A model generated the notes under the pieces. It did not search any database. It had not been told where the DNA came from and saw only the letters and a list, made by a program, of their open reading frames with translations. Made by a program: the position numbers and the translations under genes. Of a stretch of 64,000 bases of DNA, positions 9,732 through 18,371 are shown piece by piece. Origin of the DNA: Pseudomonadales bacterium. GTDB taxonomy: Bacteria > Pseudomonadota > Gammaproteobacteria > Pseudomonadales > DC-out160. Position 1 is the stretch's first letter; every line of letters starts with the position of its first letter. The stretch covers positions 1 to 64,000 of the forward strand of contig JAHRWA010000033.1 of assembly GCA_019090455.1 (NCBI GenBank), read 5' to 3'.

Positions 9732-9772
9732 GCACAGACCTAAAATCACCACTCACACAAAAGAAGACTCAT

Positions 9773-10198
9773 ATGCTCTGGATTAAAGCGTTCCACATAA
9801 TATCGGTTATCTGCTGGTTTGCCGGTATCTTCTATTTACCACGACTCTTTGTCTATCACGCCATGTCTACGGACACCGTTAGCGTAGAACGTTTCAAAGT
9901 GATGGAACGTAAACTCTATCGTGGCATCATGACACCTGCTGCGATTGCAACAGTGGTATTGGGATTTTGGATGGTCATCCTTGGGTGGGAGCACTATCAA
10001 ACAGCCAACTGGCTATACATCAAACTTGCCCTAGTGGCAGGGCTTATCATCTACCACCTTTATTGCGGCAAACTACTCTCTCTATTCGCAAACGATAAAA
10101 ACCACAGAAGTGATGTTTTTTATCGTTGGTTCAATGAAGTCCCTGTCCTTCTTTTAGTCACAGTGGTCATCTTGGCTATCGTCAAACCCTTTTCCTAA
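9773..10198 (+). CDS. hemJ: Protoporphyrinogen IX oxidase, HemJ type
   Basis: Membrane enzyme that oxidises protoporphyrinogen IX to protoporphyrin IX in haem synthesis. The 141-residue product has four hydrophobic helices, the conserved N-terminal histidine segment KAFHIISVICWFAGIFYLPRLF, the HxM-like YHAMS and the C-terminal FNEVPVLLL motif of the UPF0093/HemJ family. The gene sits in the same direction as thiD, thiE and hemL; hemL works earlier in the same haem pathway. Confidence 0.93.
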   Translation: MLWIKAFHIISVICWFAGIFYLPRLFVYHAMSTDTVSVERFKVMERKLYRGIMTPAAIATVVLGFWMVILGWEHYQTANWLYIKLALVAGLIIYHLYCGKLLSLFANDKNHRSDVFYRWFNEVPVLLLVTVVILAIVKPFS

Positions 10199-10322
10199 AC
10201 CTTTGCCTAAAAAGAATGGCCGCAGTATAAGAGAAGTCTTGTCATTAAAGCATCCGATTTTCAACCTTGTGTTAAACTAAAATAAGCGTTAATCCGACGT
10301 GATTATCTAGGTGCAGACATCA

Positions 10323-11168
10323 ATGAGCTCCCATACCGAACCTGATCAAGAATGGCTTTCTCCCATAGTGCTTTGCTTCTCAGGTCTCGACCCTTCTGGT
10401 GGTGCTGGCATTTCAGCAGACATTGAAGCGATTGCGAGTTTAGGTTGCCACTGTGCACCGATCATCACCACTTTAACCGCCCAAGACAGCTCTGATGTTA
10501 AAGACATTCAGCCCGTCGAATCGACGTTTCTCATTTCTCAAGCCAGAGCTATATTGGAAGACATGCCAGTCAAAGCCATCAAAATTGGTTTACTCGGTAG
10601 TGTCGCTGTTATTGAAGCCATACACACCGTACTCAGGGACTACCCCAATATACCGGTGATACTCGACCCGGTTTTAGTCTCCGGTGGTGGCACCCATATT
10701 TCAAGCCAAGAAATAATCGCAGCCATGGTCAACTTGCTACTGCCTCAGACCACACTCATTACACCCAACACCAACGAAGCCCAAGCCATCGCCGCACAAG
10801 CTGACACCATAGATGCTTGCGCCTATGAGATGATGGAAATGGGTAGCGAGTATGTACTGATTACCGGCACTCACGATGATTCGGATAAAGTGCTTAATCG
10901 TTTATGGGGACATAACCGATCATTGTTAGATTGTGAATGGGAACGCCTGCCAAATGAATATCATGGATCGGGTTGTGTTTTAGCTGCGGGTATTGCAGCG
11001 GGTATCGCCCAAGGCATGAACTTACAGTCGGCAGTTCGAGAGGCCCAAGCCTTTACTTGGCATAGCCTTAAAAACGGGCAACGTTTGGGCATGGGGCAAG
11101 TAATACCCAACCGTCTATTTTGGACAAATACGGAAAAGGCGAATGACTGGCGCCGAAGTACCAATTAA
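10323..11168 (+). CDS. thiD: Hydroxymethylpyrimidine/phosphomethylpyrimidine kinase
   Basis: Phosphorylates HMP and HMP-phosphate to HMP-PP, the pyrimidine half of thiamine. The product has the ribokinase-like signature GLDPSGGAGISADIEAIASLG, the pocket motif KIGLLGS, DPVLVSGGG, TPNTNEAQ and the C-terminal GSGCVLAAGIAAGIAQG (anion hole and catalytic region). I prefer the ATG at 10323 (281 residues) because AGGTG sits 9 bases upstream; a GTG at 10311 is the alternative. It is 68 bp upstream of thiE. No TPP riboswitch pattern was seen in the 120 bp upstream. Confidence 0.94.
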   Translation: MSSHTEPDQEWLSPIVLCFSGLDPSGGAGISADIEAIASLGCHCAPIITTLTAQDSSDVKDIQPVESTFLISQARAILEDMPVKAIKIGLLGSVAVIEAIHTVLRDYPNIPVILDPVLVSGGGTHISSQEIIAAMVNLLLPQTTLITPNTNEAQAIAAQADTIDACAYEMMEMGSEYVLITGTHDDSDKVLNRLWGHNRSLLDCEWERLPNEYHGSGCVLAAGIAAGIAQGMNLQSAVREAQAFTWHSLKNGQRLGMGQVIPNRLFWTNTEKANDWRRSTN

Positions 11169-11236
11169 ACTTCTGACCCTAAAAACTAAAGCCACCTCCC
11201 TTGTAAAGACCAGCCAACGGAAACTCCATCGCATTT

Positions 11237-11884
11237 ATGATCACCACCTTTACGCCTAAGGGGCTGTACGCCATTACAGATTCTCAGCCCAAGGCCAACG
11301 ATACTCACCACTACCTAAGCCAATTACTCAGCAAGATAGAATCATCGCTTAAGGGCGGCACTCGCATTATTCAATTTCGCGACAAACACTCGTCGCCGAA
11401 AGAAAAGTTAAAATATGCGACGGCGATCGCAGCACGATGCCAGCAATACAACGCCACTCTCATCATCAATGATGACTTAACCATTGCGGCGAAATTAGGT
11501 GTGGGCCTACACCTTGGCCAAGATGATGACTGCATTAAAACAGCACGAAAAACGCTGGGCGACGATGCGGTAATTGGCGCGACTTGCCACGCCTCTCTCA
11601 ACGCCGCAGAACAAGCCGCTCAACAAGGCGCAACTTATTTGGCCTTCGGGCGATTTTTTCCTTCTACCACCAAGCCCGATGCAAGCCCGGCGCCACTCGA
11701 CATTTTAGCCGCAGCCAAGACACGCTTCGAACTACCGGTAGTGGCCATCGGCGGCATAAACCTGGATAATGCGCCGCAAGTTATCAGTGCGGGTGCCGAT
11801 ATGATTGCTGCTGTGGATGCGGTTTATAACGTCCCGAATATTCAGCAAATTTGCCAACAATTTCAGGCACTGTTTAGCGTTTAA
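11237..11884 (+). CDS. thiE: Thiamine-phosphate synthase
   Basis: Joins HMP-PP and thiazole phosphate to thiamine monophosphate. The 215-residue TIM-barrel protein contains the family motifs GLYAITD, GGTRIIQFRDK, LIINDDLTIAAKLGVGLHLGQ, IGATCH, YLAFGRFFPSTTK and VVAIGGI. The next enzyme in the pathway, ThiL, is encoded elsewhere in the window (57703). The gene lies between thiD and hemL in the same orientation. Confidence 0.95.
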   Translation: MITTFTPKGLYAITDSQPKANDTHHYLSQLLSKIESSLKGGTRIIQFRDKHSSPKEKLKYATAIAARCQQYNATLIINDDLTIAAKLGVGLHLGQDDDCIKTARKTLGDDAVIGATCHASLNAAEQAAQQGATYLAFGRFFPSTTKPDASPAPLDILAAAKTRFELPVVAIGGINLDNAPQVISAGADMIAAVDAVYNVPNIQQICQQFQALFSV

Positions 11885-11933
11885 CACATAATTTCCAATG
11901 CACTCTGAAACAACTCTCCCTCGAGGCTTCCCT

Positions 11934-13217
11934 ATGACACGTAGCGAAACATTATTTAAAAAAGCACAAATCCATATTCCCGGCGGCGTCAATTCTCCTG
12001 TTCGTGCTTTTCGAGGTGTGGGAGGTGACCCCATTTTTTTCAGCAAGGGTGAAGGGGCATATCTTACGGATGTGGACGACAATCAATATATCGATTACGT
12101 AGGATCTTGGGGACCCATGATTCTCGGACACTCCCACCCCGCCGTGATCGATGCCGTTAAATCAGCGATGGATAATGGCCTCGGTTTTGGCGCTCCCACA
12201 GAAATCGAGATCACCATGGCCGATAAAGTCTGCGGACTGATGAACTCCATCGAATCCGTTCGCATGGTTAACTCCGGCACCGAGGCAACGATGACCGCCA
12301 TTCGACTCGCCAGAGGTTATACCGGGCGAGACAAAATTGTTAAGTTCGAAGGTTGCTACCATGGCCATGCCGATTCATTGCTAGTCAAGGCCGGCAGTGG
12401 TGCGTTAACGCTTGGCATCCCTAGCTCGCCGGGAGTCCCCGCTGATCTGGCGGAACACACGCTCACTTTAGAATTCAATAATATTGATTCGGTCAAAGAA
12501 ACATTTTCAAAAATAGGCAAAGAGATTGCTGCCATCATTGTAGAACCCGTTGCCGGAAATATGAATTGCATCCCGCCTGTTCCAGGTTTTTTAAGGGGCT
12601 TACGCGCAGTGTGTGACGAGTACGGAACGGTGCTCATTCTCGATGAAGTGATGACGGGATTTCGCGTTGCCTTAGGCGGAGCACAATCGGTTTATAACAT
12701 TACACCGGATCTCACCACGCTCGGAAAAGTGATCGGCGGCGGCATGCCTGTGGGCGCATTTGGCGGCAAAAAAGAAATCATGGATCACATCGCCCCCGTT
12801 GGCCCGGTCTACCAAGCTGGCACTCTATCGGGAAACCCCATTGCCATGGCTGCTGGACTGACAATGTTAGACCACGTATCACAACCCGGATTTTATCAAC
12901 CCTTAAGCCAGCAAACGGAAAAACTCTGTACCGGTTTAAAAGACGTAGCCAGATCAAATAGCATCCCGCTAACAACGAACCATGTGGGCGCCATGTTTGG
13001 TTTTTTCTTTACGGAAGAGGAAAACATCACAAGCTTCAAACAAGTCATGCAATGCAATGAAGAGCGCTTCAAACAGTTTTATCACGGCATGTTAGCTGAA
13101 GGCGTTTACCTCGCTCCTTCCGCGTTTGAAACTGGGTTTATATCCGCAGCTCACGGTGATGAAGAAATAGAAAAAACTCTATCCGCAGCGGATAGAGTCA
13201 TGAAGAAGCTCCGCTAG
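11934..13217 (+). CDS. hemL: Glutamate-1-semialdehyde 2,1-aminomutase
   Basis: PLP enzyme forming 5-aminolevulinate in the C5 haem pathway. The protein has [12 protein letters not shown] at the N-terminus, [43 protein letters not shown] and the PLP-lysine segment [18 protein letters not shown] chose the ATG at 11934 (MTRSETLF, 427 residues), which has GAGG about 8 bases upstream; an in-frame ATG at 11898 would add twelve residues that do not fit the family. Followed by an unusual fourfold short repeat and convergent with a small membrane-protein gene. Confidence 0.96.
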   Translation: MTRSETLFKKAQIHIPGGVNSPVRAFRGVGGDPIFFSKGEGAYLTDVDDNQYIDYVGSWGPMILGHSHPAVIDAVKSAMDNGLGFGAPTEIEITMADKVCGLMNSIESVRMVNSGTEATMTAIRLARGYTGRDKIVKFEGCYHGHADSLLVKAGSGALTLGIPSSPGVPADLAEHTLTLEFNNIDSVKETFSKIGKEIAAIIVEPVAGNMNCIPPVPGFLRGLRAVCDEYGTVLILDEVMTGFRVALGGAQSVYNITPDLTTLGKVIGGGMPVGAFGGKKEIMDHIAPVGPVYQAGTLSGNPIAMAAGLTMLDHVSQPGFYQPLSQQTEKLCTGLKDVARSNSIPLTTNHVGAMFGFFFTEEENITSFKQVMQCNEERFKQFYHGMLAEGVYLAPSAFETGFISAAHGDEEIEKTLSAADRVMKKLR

Positions 13218-13292
13218 TTCTTTTGAAAAACATCGGTACTTTTGAAAAATATTGAAGCCTTTGAAAAACACAAATACTTCTGAAAAAAGATC
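13218..13292 (+). repeat. Four imperfect tandem copies of an 18-20-bp unit
   Basis: Units start at 13218, 13237, 13257 and 13275 and share a core CTTTTGAAAAA (with variants CCTTTGAAAAA and CTTCTGAAAAA). The array begins directly at the hemL stop codon and fills most of the spacer to the convergent gene. No ORF or hairpin explains it. Confidence 0.8.
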
Positions 13293-13340
13293 AACCGGGC
13301 CCTTGATTAGCCGTCTCAGTTTTAAGTTCTAGATTCAAGA

Positions 13341-13556
13341 TCAAGGGTCAGTGCGGGCAGACGCGATGGCATCTCCCATAACAGAGCTACCGTATTTCAC
13401 TACATTCTTCCAGCTAGTCGTCAACCGCATTTTGATTAACTGAGTTTCGAAAGGATTACTCGCCAGCGGTCGCCCTTGGCTAAAGTTCACTCCCAGACCT
13501 GCGCCAACAATACAACCTATCATTACGCCAAGCACCAACCCTTTAAAAAACTTCAT
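13341..13556 (-). CDS. Small single-pass membrane protein, unknown function
   Basis: I take the ATG at 13556 as the start (71 residues, MKFFKGLVLGV); the longer reading frame to 13586 would begin with a poor cysteine-rich stretch. A Gly-rich hydrophobic segment (about residues 4-24, with GxxxG spacing) is followed by a polar tail of about 45 residues. The start lies 19 bp past the stop of the TPR lipoprotein gene, so the two are likely one operon. No family recognised. Confidence 0.6.
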   Translation of the reverse strand: MKFFKGLVLGVMIGCIVGAGLGVNFSQGRPLASNPFETQLIKMRLTTSWKNVVKYGSSVMGDAIASARTDP

Positions 13557-13575
13557 TACGATTATCCCTCTTCCT

Positions 13576-14106
13576 TTACAGCACACGCTGCTCTAATTGA
13601 TGGGCCTTTATCAGTGCACTCTCCGCACCCGATTTATTATCACTCTGCGTTCTCGCTTCTGAAATCAAATGCCACAACTTTGCCTTAAACTGATTATTTC
13701 TCATATTGCTACCAAAATTAACGTAAGACATCGCCTTCTTAGCCAACTGCTCCGCCTCACCAAAACGCGCCTGCTGCATCCTAACTTCAGCCAAATGATA
13801 ATACGCCTCAGTTGATTTCGGTTGAATCCGTAGTGCTCTTTCAATACTCGCAGCGGCAGCAGCATAATCCCCAGATTGCTGTTGGTTTTTCGCTATCTCC
13901 AGCAAGCTATTCATTGCCACATTATAATGACTTCGGCGCACGCGTGAAACGTTGGCCTTCGCAACAGATGAGGCAATGCTCTTTTCTACTCGTGCTTTTT
14001 TTTCTGCGGGCTCAGAAGCGTATTTTGCATTTGTTGCGCAGCCTGGCATCAAACAGACAACGACAATGCCTAAAAAAGTAGAACGTTGACTACCAACGAA
14101 ACTCAT
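13576..14106 (-). CDS. TPR-repeat lipoprotein
   Basis: The 176-residue product starts with a hydrophobic signal and a cysteine at about residue 23 (CLMPGC, a weak lipobox), suggesting outer-membrane or periplasmic attachment. Residues about 65-135 form two tetratricopeptide repeats (SLLEIAKNQQQSGDYAAAAASI, YYHLAEVRMQQARFGEAEQL). AAGG lies about 8 bases before the ATG. Such small TPR lipoproteins usually scaffold envelope complexes; no specific partner can be named except the small membrane protein encoded 19 bp downstream. Confidence 0.75.
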   Translation of the reverse strand: MSFVGSQRSTFLGIVVVCLMPGCATNAKYASEPAEKKARVEKSIASSVAKANVSRVRRSHYNVAMNSLLEIAKNQQQSGDYAAAAASIERALRIQPKSTEAYYHLAEVRMQQARFGEAEQLAKKAMSYVNFGSNMRNNQFKAKLWHLISEARTQSDNKSGAESALIKAHQLEQRVL

Positions 14107-14488
14107 AAGATATACCTTATATTATATTTAAATGCCGTGAGGCTCCGTGTATATAGAGCAGCACCCGCTAGCACGCAGAAGGCCAATCTATTTACGGATT
14201 AAAGTTATCATGCACCACCAATAATATCAGCTCAGCCCGCAACTTCTTCCGGTCGCAAATCAATTAACATTTTGACTTTCCTCCTGATACCGAAAATCTA
14301 TGGCCATCTGGTCTTAGAATAAAAAACCACTAAATCACTGAAGTTATTAAATATTATTTGCATATTATGACTCAGCCACTCTGATCATATAATAATCTTT
14401 TCTATGCAATCTATAAGTATTCTGCTTTGAGTGTTAGAATCCGGCCGGCGAAATATTAAGCAGCAATAAACGGTAGGGACTATCAACA
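14107..14488. promoter_or_regulatory. Intergenic region with the upstream control segment of cassette copy A
   Basis: This 382-bp gap separates the divergent TPR gene and the first exported-protein gene. Its right part (about 14325-14470) resembles the segment before the second cassette (about 17485-17610): both contain a TAAATCACTG block, an ATAATAATC block and a GCTTTGAGTG(T/A)TAGAATC block in the same order. This conserved block is the best candidate for the cassette promoter, with TAGAAT as a possible -10. The left part shows nothing recognisable. Confidence 0.55.
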
Positions 14489-15130
14489 GTGACACTAAGA
14501 TTGATAACTATATTCTCGGGGTACATGAGGGCGCTCTGTCCACTCGCATTGCTTATCCCTCTTAGTTTACAGGCAGCCGATCTGGCACTGCCCCCCGATG
14601 ACGTCAGTGCTCCAGAGGTACAGCACAGCCCTTTACTGGAAAAGGTAGCGAATAATGAAAGTCAAATTATCTCTGCCACGGTCACCGATGATGTAGCGGT
14701 ACAATCGGTTATCCTCTTTTTCCGTCCATCAGGGATCCCCACATTCAATCAGCGTCGGATGAACCGAGTCGGCGATAGCGACATTTATTCCGCCACATTA
14801 AGAGCAGAAGAGCTCATCTCTTCAGGGTTAGAATATTATATTCAAGCAAAAGATCTCGCCGGCAATAAAATCCTTCGAGGTCATAGTTTTACGCCACTCA
14901 CTATCGATATCAAACACAAGATCGCCGACGAACCAAGAAGCTCCACCACCGAACGATTTGCGAGTACCCCGGCCCCCGATCCGCAGAAAAAGAGCATTCT
15001 AAAAAACAAATGGTTTTGGATTGCAGGCGCTGTGATTTTGGGCGCTGCGGCAGGAAGTGGCGGAGGTGGTAGCGGAGAAGAAGAGGCCTCAAACACCGGC
15101 AGCCTAGCTGTCTCGGTTCCAGCACCCTAA
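14489..15130 (+). CDS. Exported Ig-like protein with C-terminal membrane anchor (cassette copy A)
   Basis: Unknown function. The 213-residue product has a signal peptide (about residues 1-29, cleavage after LSLQA), an Ig/fibronectin-like domain (about 45-140) with TDDVAVQSVILFF and the YYIQAKDLAGN motif, a polar linker, and a C-terminal hydrophobic segment (WFWIAGAVILGAAAG, about 171-185) followed by a Gly/Glu tail. The GTG start at 14489 is supported by colinear alignment with the paralogue's ATG start (17649) and a GGTAGGGA site upstream. The Ig-like domain is nearly identical in the two copies. It is followed 88 bp later by a DUF285 lipoprotein gene. Confidence 0.8.
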   Translation: MTLRLITIFSGYMRALCPLALLIPLSLQAADLALPPDDVSAPEVQHSPLLEKVANNESQIISATVTDDVAVQSVILFFRPSGIPTFNQRRMNRVGDSDIYSATLRAEELISSGLEYYIQAKDLAGNKILRGHSFTPLTIDIKHKIADEPRSSTTERFASTPAPDPQKKSILKNKWFWIAGAVILGAAAGSGGGGSGEEEASNTGSLAVSVPAP

Positions 15131-15151
15131 ACCCGATAGACGTGACATCCC

Positions 15152-15183
15152 TCACTCACTAGTTCTATCACTCACTAGTTCTA
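15152..15183 (+). repeat. Perfect 16-bp tandem duplication
   Basis: TCACTCACTAGTTCTA occurs twice back to back (15152-15167, 15168-15183). The matching spacer of cassette copy B holds a diverged version at 18306-18337, so this small duplication predates the cassette duplication. Confidence 0.9.
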
Positions 15184-15218
15184 TAAAAACACTTTCCCTG
15201 CTTTAGTTGGTCATCAAC

Positions 15219-17393
15219 ATGAAAAAATACAGCTCTCTTAATGGATCATTACACACGAGCCTCACCTTAATTTTAGTGTTCTGTGCCAGCATCTTTTTAT
15301 CCGCCTGCGGCGGCTCTGATAACAACCCAAGCCTCGAACCCTCCTCGAAAGGCGTTGCTGTGTCGGTGCCCCCTAGCCTTTTCCCTATGGCGATGGATGA
15401 TCTCAGCGGCATGATTCAAGCAACTATCCGTGTTGATAACGATACACCAACAGACATGAGACGCAATGGCGACAACTTTGAATTTGACACCCTGGAACTC
15501 GACCTGGGTGAGCACACGATTGTCATCACGTTTTATTTCACAGACACCGACAATGGCATCGAGAAAGCAATAGTTGCGACCTACACAAAAACAGTCACCA
15601 TTGTATCCGGCCAAACAACCAGCCTAGGGATAACCGATATTGATCCAGTCACTGATTATGAGACAGCCTCTTTTGACGACGACAGCGATGGATTGAGTAA
15701 CTTTGTCGAATTGCAACAAGGCAGCAACCTCACGGTTGCCAATTGGAGTATCGGGGGAAGCGTAGCGGGGCTTAATGGTGGGACCATCGGATTGCAACTT
15801 AACGGCGGTGCGATATCTGTATTTACTGAAGCAGATTTTACCTTTGCAGAGCCGGTACTTCACAACAACACCTACCGTATTGCTATCGCCTCCCAACCCA
15901 GTGGCTTTCAATGTAATTTTGTAGTCAATGATAGTGTGTTGCTGGAAGGGACAGTGGAAACGCATATTACGGATTCCGATATAGCCTGCGCTGTTATTGA
16001 TGTGGACAGTTCACCAGACACCACCGCACCGGTAATCACTCTCAATGGTAACAACGCTATTACCCTACTCCGTGGCGATGTCTATACCGAGCAAGGGGCT
16101 AATGCCAACGATGATACCGATGGCACCCTTAGTGTTAGCGTAAGCGGCCAAGTTAATACAGACGCAGCCGCCATTTACATCATCACCTACACTGCGCAAG
16201 ATAGTGCCGGCAATATCGGTAGCCTGGAACGTGTCGTTACCGTGAAACTACCCGTTCCATTCATCACTCGATGGAAAACGGATAATTCTGGGTCTAGCGA
16301 TAATAATCAAATAAAAATAGGGACTTCTGGCACGGGCTATAATTATAACGTTAATTGGGGTGATGGAACCGTCAACACCAGTATCACCGGAGATATAACA
16401 CATACTTATGATTTAGCAGGTGCCTACACCATCACTATCTCCGGCAATTTTCCTCGAATCTATTTCAATCTCTTAGGCTTTGATAATGCTAAATTACTGT
16501 CGGTGGAGCAGTGGGGAGATCAGCGATGGAGATCAATGGGCAATGCTTTTTTTAGGTGTAATTCCCTAGTCATTAATGCCACGGATCAGCCTGACTTGTC
16601 TCTAGTGACCGACATGAGATATATGTTTTTTGGCGCCTCTGCCTTTGATCAAGATATCAATAGCTGGGACGTCTCTTCTGTAACAGATATGAACTCTATG
16701 TTTTTTGGGAGCACCTTCAATCAAGATCTCAGCAACTGGGATGTCTCTTCTGTCACGGATATGACCTCTATGTTTTTTGAAAGCGCCTTCAATCAGGATA
16801 TCAGCAACTGGAATGTCTCTTCTGTGACGGATATGAGTTATATGTTTCGTGGAAGCGTCTTCAATCAGAATCTAAGCAACTGGGATACCTCTGCTGTAAC
16901 AACTATGCGCTCTATGTTTTATGGAACCCCTTTCAATCAAGATCTGAGCAACTGGGACGTCTCTTCTGTCACAACGATGAGCTCTATGTTTAATGATACC
17001 TCTGCTTTCAATCAGGACCTCAGCAATTGGGATGTCTCTTCTGTCACGGATATGAGTTATATGTTTCTTGGAAGCCCCTTCAATCAGGACCTGAGTAACT
17101 GGGATGTCTCTTCAGTAACCACTATGCGCTCTCTATTTAATCTAAGCGCCTTCAATCAAGACCTCAGTAACTGGGATGTCTCTGCTGTGACGAATATGTA
17201 TCAAATGTTTTTTGGCGCCACGCTTTCAACCCCTAACTACGATGCGCTACTGATAGGCTGGAGCGAGCGAACCTTGCAAGACAGCGTCAGCTTCAGCGCA
17301 GGAAACAGCACCTATTCCAGTGCTGTACTCAGCGCGAGAGAGGTGTTAACCAATAGCTTTAATTGGACGGTGACTGATGGCGGAAGCGAATAG
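15219..17393 (+). CDS. BspA-like DUF285 repeat lipoprotein (cassette copy A)
   Basis: Predicted surface lipoprotein of 724 residues from the ATG at 15219 (a TTG four codons earlier is possible). It has a signal peptide with lipobox LSAC, a beta-rich N-terminal region, a DUF5011/Ig-like domain (about 265-345, opening [12 protein letters not shown]), a PKD-like stretch with NWGDGT (about 360-415) and eight DUF285 repeats of about 24 residues of the pattern [23 protein letters not shown]285 repeats are typical of bacterial surface proteins. Partner gene 14489 lies just upstream. The protein ends in a conserved DGGSE tail shared with copy B. No binding partner can be named. Confidence 0.88.
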   Translation: MKKYSSLNGSLHTSLTLILVFCASIFLSACGGSDNNPSLEPSSKGVAVSVPPSLFPMAMDDLSGMIQATIRVDNDTPTDMRRNGDNFEFDTLELDLGEHTIVITFYFTDTDNGIEKAIVATYTKTVTIVSGQTTSLGITDIDPVTDYETASFDDDSDGLSNFVELQQGSNLTVANWSIGGSVAGLNGGTIGLQLNGGAISVFTEADFTFAEPVLHNNTYRIAIASQPSGFQCNFVVNDSVLLEGTVETHITDSDIACAVIDVDSSPDTTAPVITLNGNNAITLLRGDVYTEQGANANDDTDGTLSVSVSGQVNTDAAAIYIITYTAQDSAGNIGSLERVVTVKLPVPFITRWKTDNSGSSDNNQIKIGTSGTGYNYNVNWGDGTVNTSITGDITHTYDLAGAYTITISGNFPRIYFNLLGFDNAKLLSVEQWGDQRWRSMGNAFFRCNSLVINATDQPDLSLVTDMRYMFFGASAFDQDINSWDVSSVTDMNSMFFGSTFNQDLSNWDVSSVTDMTSMFFESAFNQDISNWNVSSVTDMSYMFRGSVFNQNLSNWDTSAVTTMRSMFYGTPFNQDLSNWDVSSVTTMSSMFNDTSAFNQDLSNWDVSSVTDMSYMFLGSPFNQDLSNWDVSSVTTMRSLFNLSAFNQDLSNWDVSAVTNMYQMFFGATLSTPNYDALLIGWSERTLQDSVSFSAGNSTYSSAVLSAREVLTNSFNWTVTDGGSE
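16644..17222 (+). repeat. Eight in-frame DUF285 repeats (69-75 bp)
   Basis: Coding repeats with period 23-25 residues. Each carries F(N/D)Q(D/N)(L/I)(S/N), then W(D/N)(V/T)S(S/A)VT and M..(M/L)F. Unit-to-unit differences fall mostly in the variable stretch after MF. Repeat number differs between the paralogues (eight here, six in copy B), so unit gain or loss has occurred. Confidence 0.9.
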
Positions 17394-17648
17394 TGTGGGA
17401 GGCTCGCGATCTGAGCGATTTTTATACAACTGTTTGCACCCAGCTCCGTGGCCTACTGACTATAATTTATATTTGATAGCATCCAATCACTAAATCACTG
17501 CTTTCATTACCAATTATTCACACATCTTCACCTACTAAAATTGACCACATAATAATCGCTCCTTTGCAATCTACTAGTACTCAGCTTTGAGTGATAGAAT
17601 CTTCTCCGCGAGAAATGAGTCAATGATGAAAAGGCGGGGATTGCAACA
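17394..17648 (+). other. Inter-cassette spacer: possible relic of the kinase start plus copied control segment
   Basis: An in-frame reading from ATG 17377 (MAEANS) mirrors the start of the kinase gene at 20386 (also MAEANS). After the lipoprotein stop the DNA still matches the kinase 5' end in part (GAG.CTCGC.A.C) for about 20 bp, then diverges and stops at 17491. The rest repeats the control segment seen before copy A. The first 17 bp of the match are also lipoprotein coding sequence, so only the part beyond the stop is independent evidence. Confidence 0.45.
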
Positions 17649-18284
17649 ATGGCACCAAAGTTGAGAACTATTTTATTGCAGTACACAAGAGTACTCTGCC
17701 AGCTCTCTCTGCTCATCCCGTTGAGCCTACAGGCAGCCGATTTAGCCCTGCCCCCAGACGATGTGATTGCACCAGAGATTCAACACCTCCCCTTGCTGGA
17801 AAAAATAGCGAACAATGACAGTCAAATCATCTCTGCCACGGTCACCGATGATGTGGCGGTACAATCGGTTATCCTCTTTTTTCGTTCATCAGGAACCCTT
17901 ACATTCAATCAGCGTAGGATGAACCGAGTCGGCGATACCGATATTTATTCCGCCACATTAAGGACTGAAGAGCTCATCTCTTCGGGCTTAGAATATTATA
18001 TTCAAGCCAAAGATCTCGCCGGCAATAAAATCCTTCGAGGCCATAGTTTTACGCCACTCACTATCAAGATCAAACGCAAGATCACCGACGATCCAAGCAG
18101 CTCCACCACCGAACGACTGGTCAACACTTCGACCCAAGATCCTCAGAAAAAGAGCCTCTTAAAAAACAAATGGTTTTGGATAGCTGGCGCTGTGATTTTG
18201 GGCGCTGCGGCAGGGGGTGGTGACGGTGACGGAGAAAAGCCTTCAGAGACCGGCAACTTAGCCATCACGGTTCCAGCACCCTAA
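17649..18284 (+). CDS. Exported Ig-like protein with C-terminal membrane anchor (cassette copy B)
   Basis: Paralogue of the product of 14489 with the same plan: signal peptide ending LSLQA, Ig-like domain with YYIQAKDLAGN, polar linker and the C-terminal hydrophobic segment WFWIAGAVILGAAAG. The central domain is almost unchanged from copy A, while the signal peptide and the tail after the anchor have drifted. GGCGGGGA upstream of the ATG is the ribosome site. 211 residues. The function is unknown; the strong conservation of the Ig-like domain relative to the neighbouring lipoproteins suggests purifying selection or gene conversion. Confidence 0.8.
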   Translation: MAPKLRTILLQYTRVLCQLSLLIPLSLQAADLALPPDDVIAPEIQHLPLLEKIANNDSQIISATVTDDVAVQSVILFFRSSGTLTFNQRRMNRVGDTDIYSATLRTEELISSGLEYYIQAKDLAGNKILRGHSFTPLTIKIKRKITDDPSSSTTERLVNTSTQDPQKKSLLKNKWFWIAGAVILGAAAGGGDGDGEKPSETGNLAITVPAP

Positions 18285-18371
18285 ATCCAATATTTGTGAT
18301 TTTCCTCAATCACTAGCTCCATCATTCACTAGTTCTATAAAAACACTTTTGCTACTTAGTTGGTCGTCACC

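Noticed and set aside
10199-10322. TPP riboswitch upstream of thiD
   Set aside because: The conserved CTGAGA-type and other thi-box elements were not found.
16644-17222. CRISPR-like array
   Set aside because: Repeats are in-frame DUF285 coding units of about 72 bp with conserved protein motifs and no cas genes nearby.
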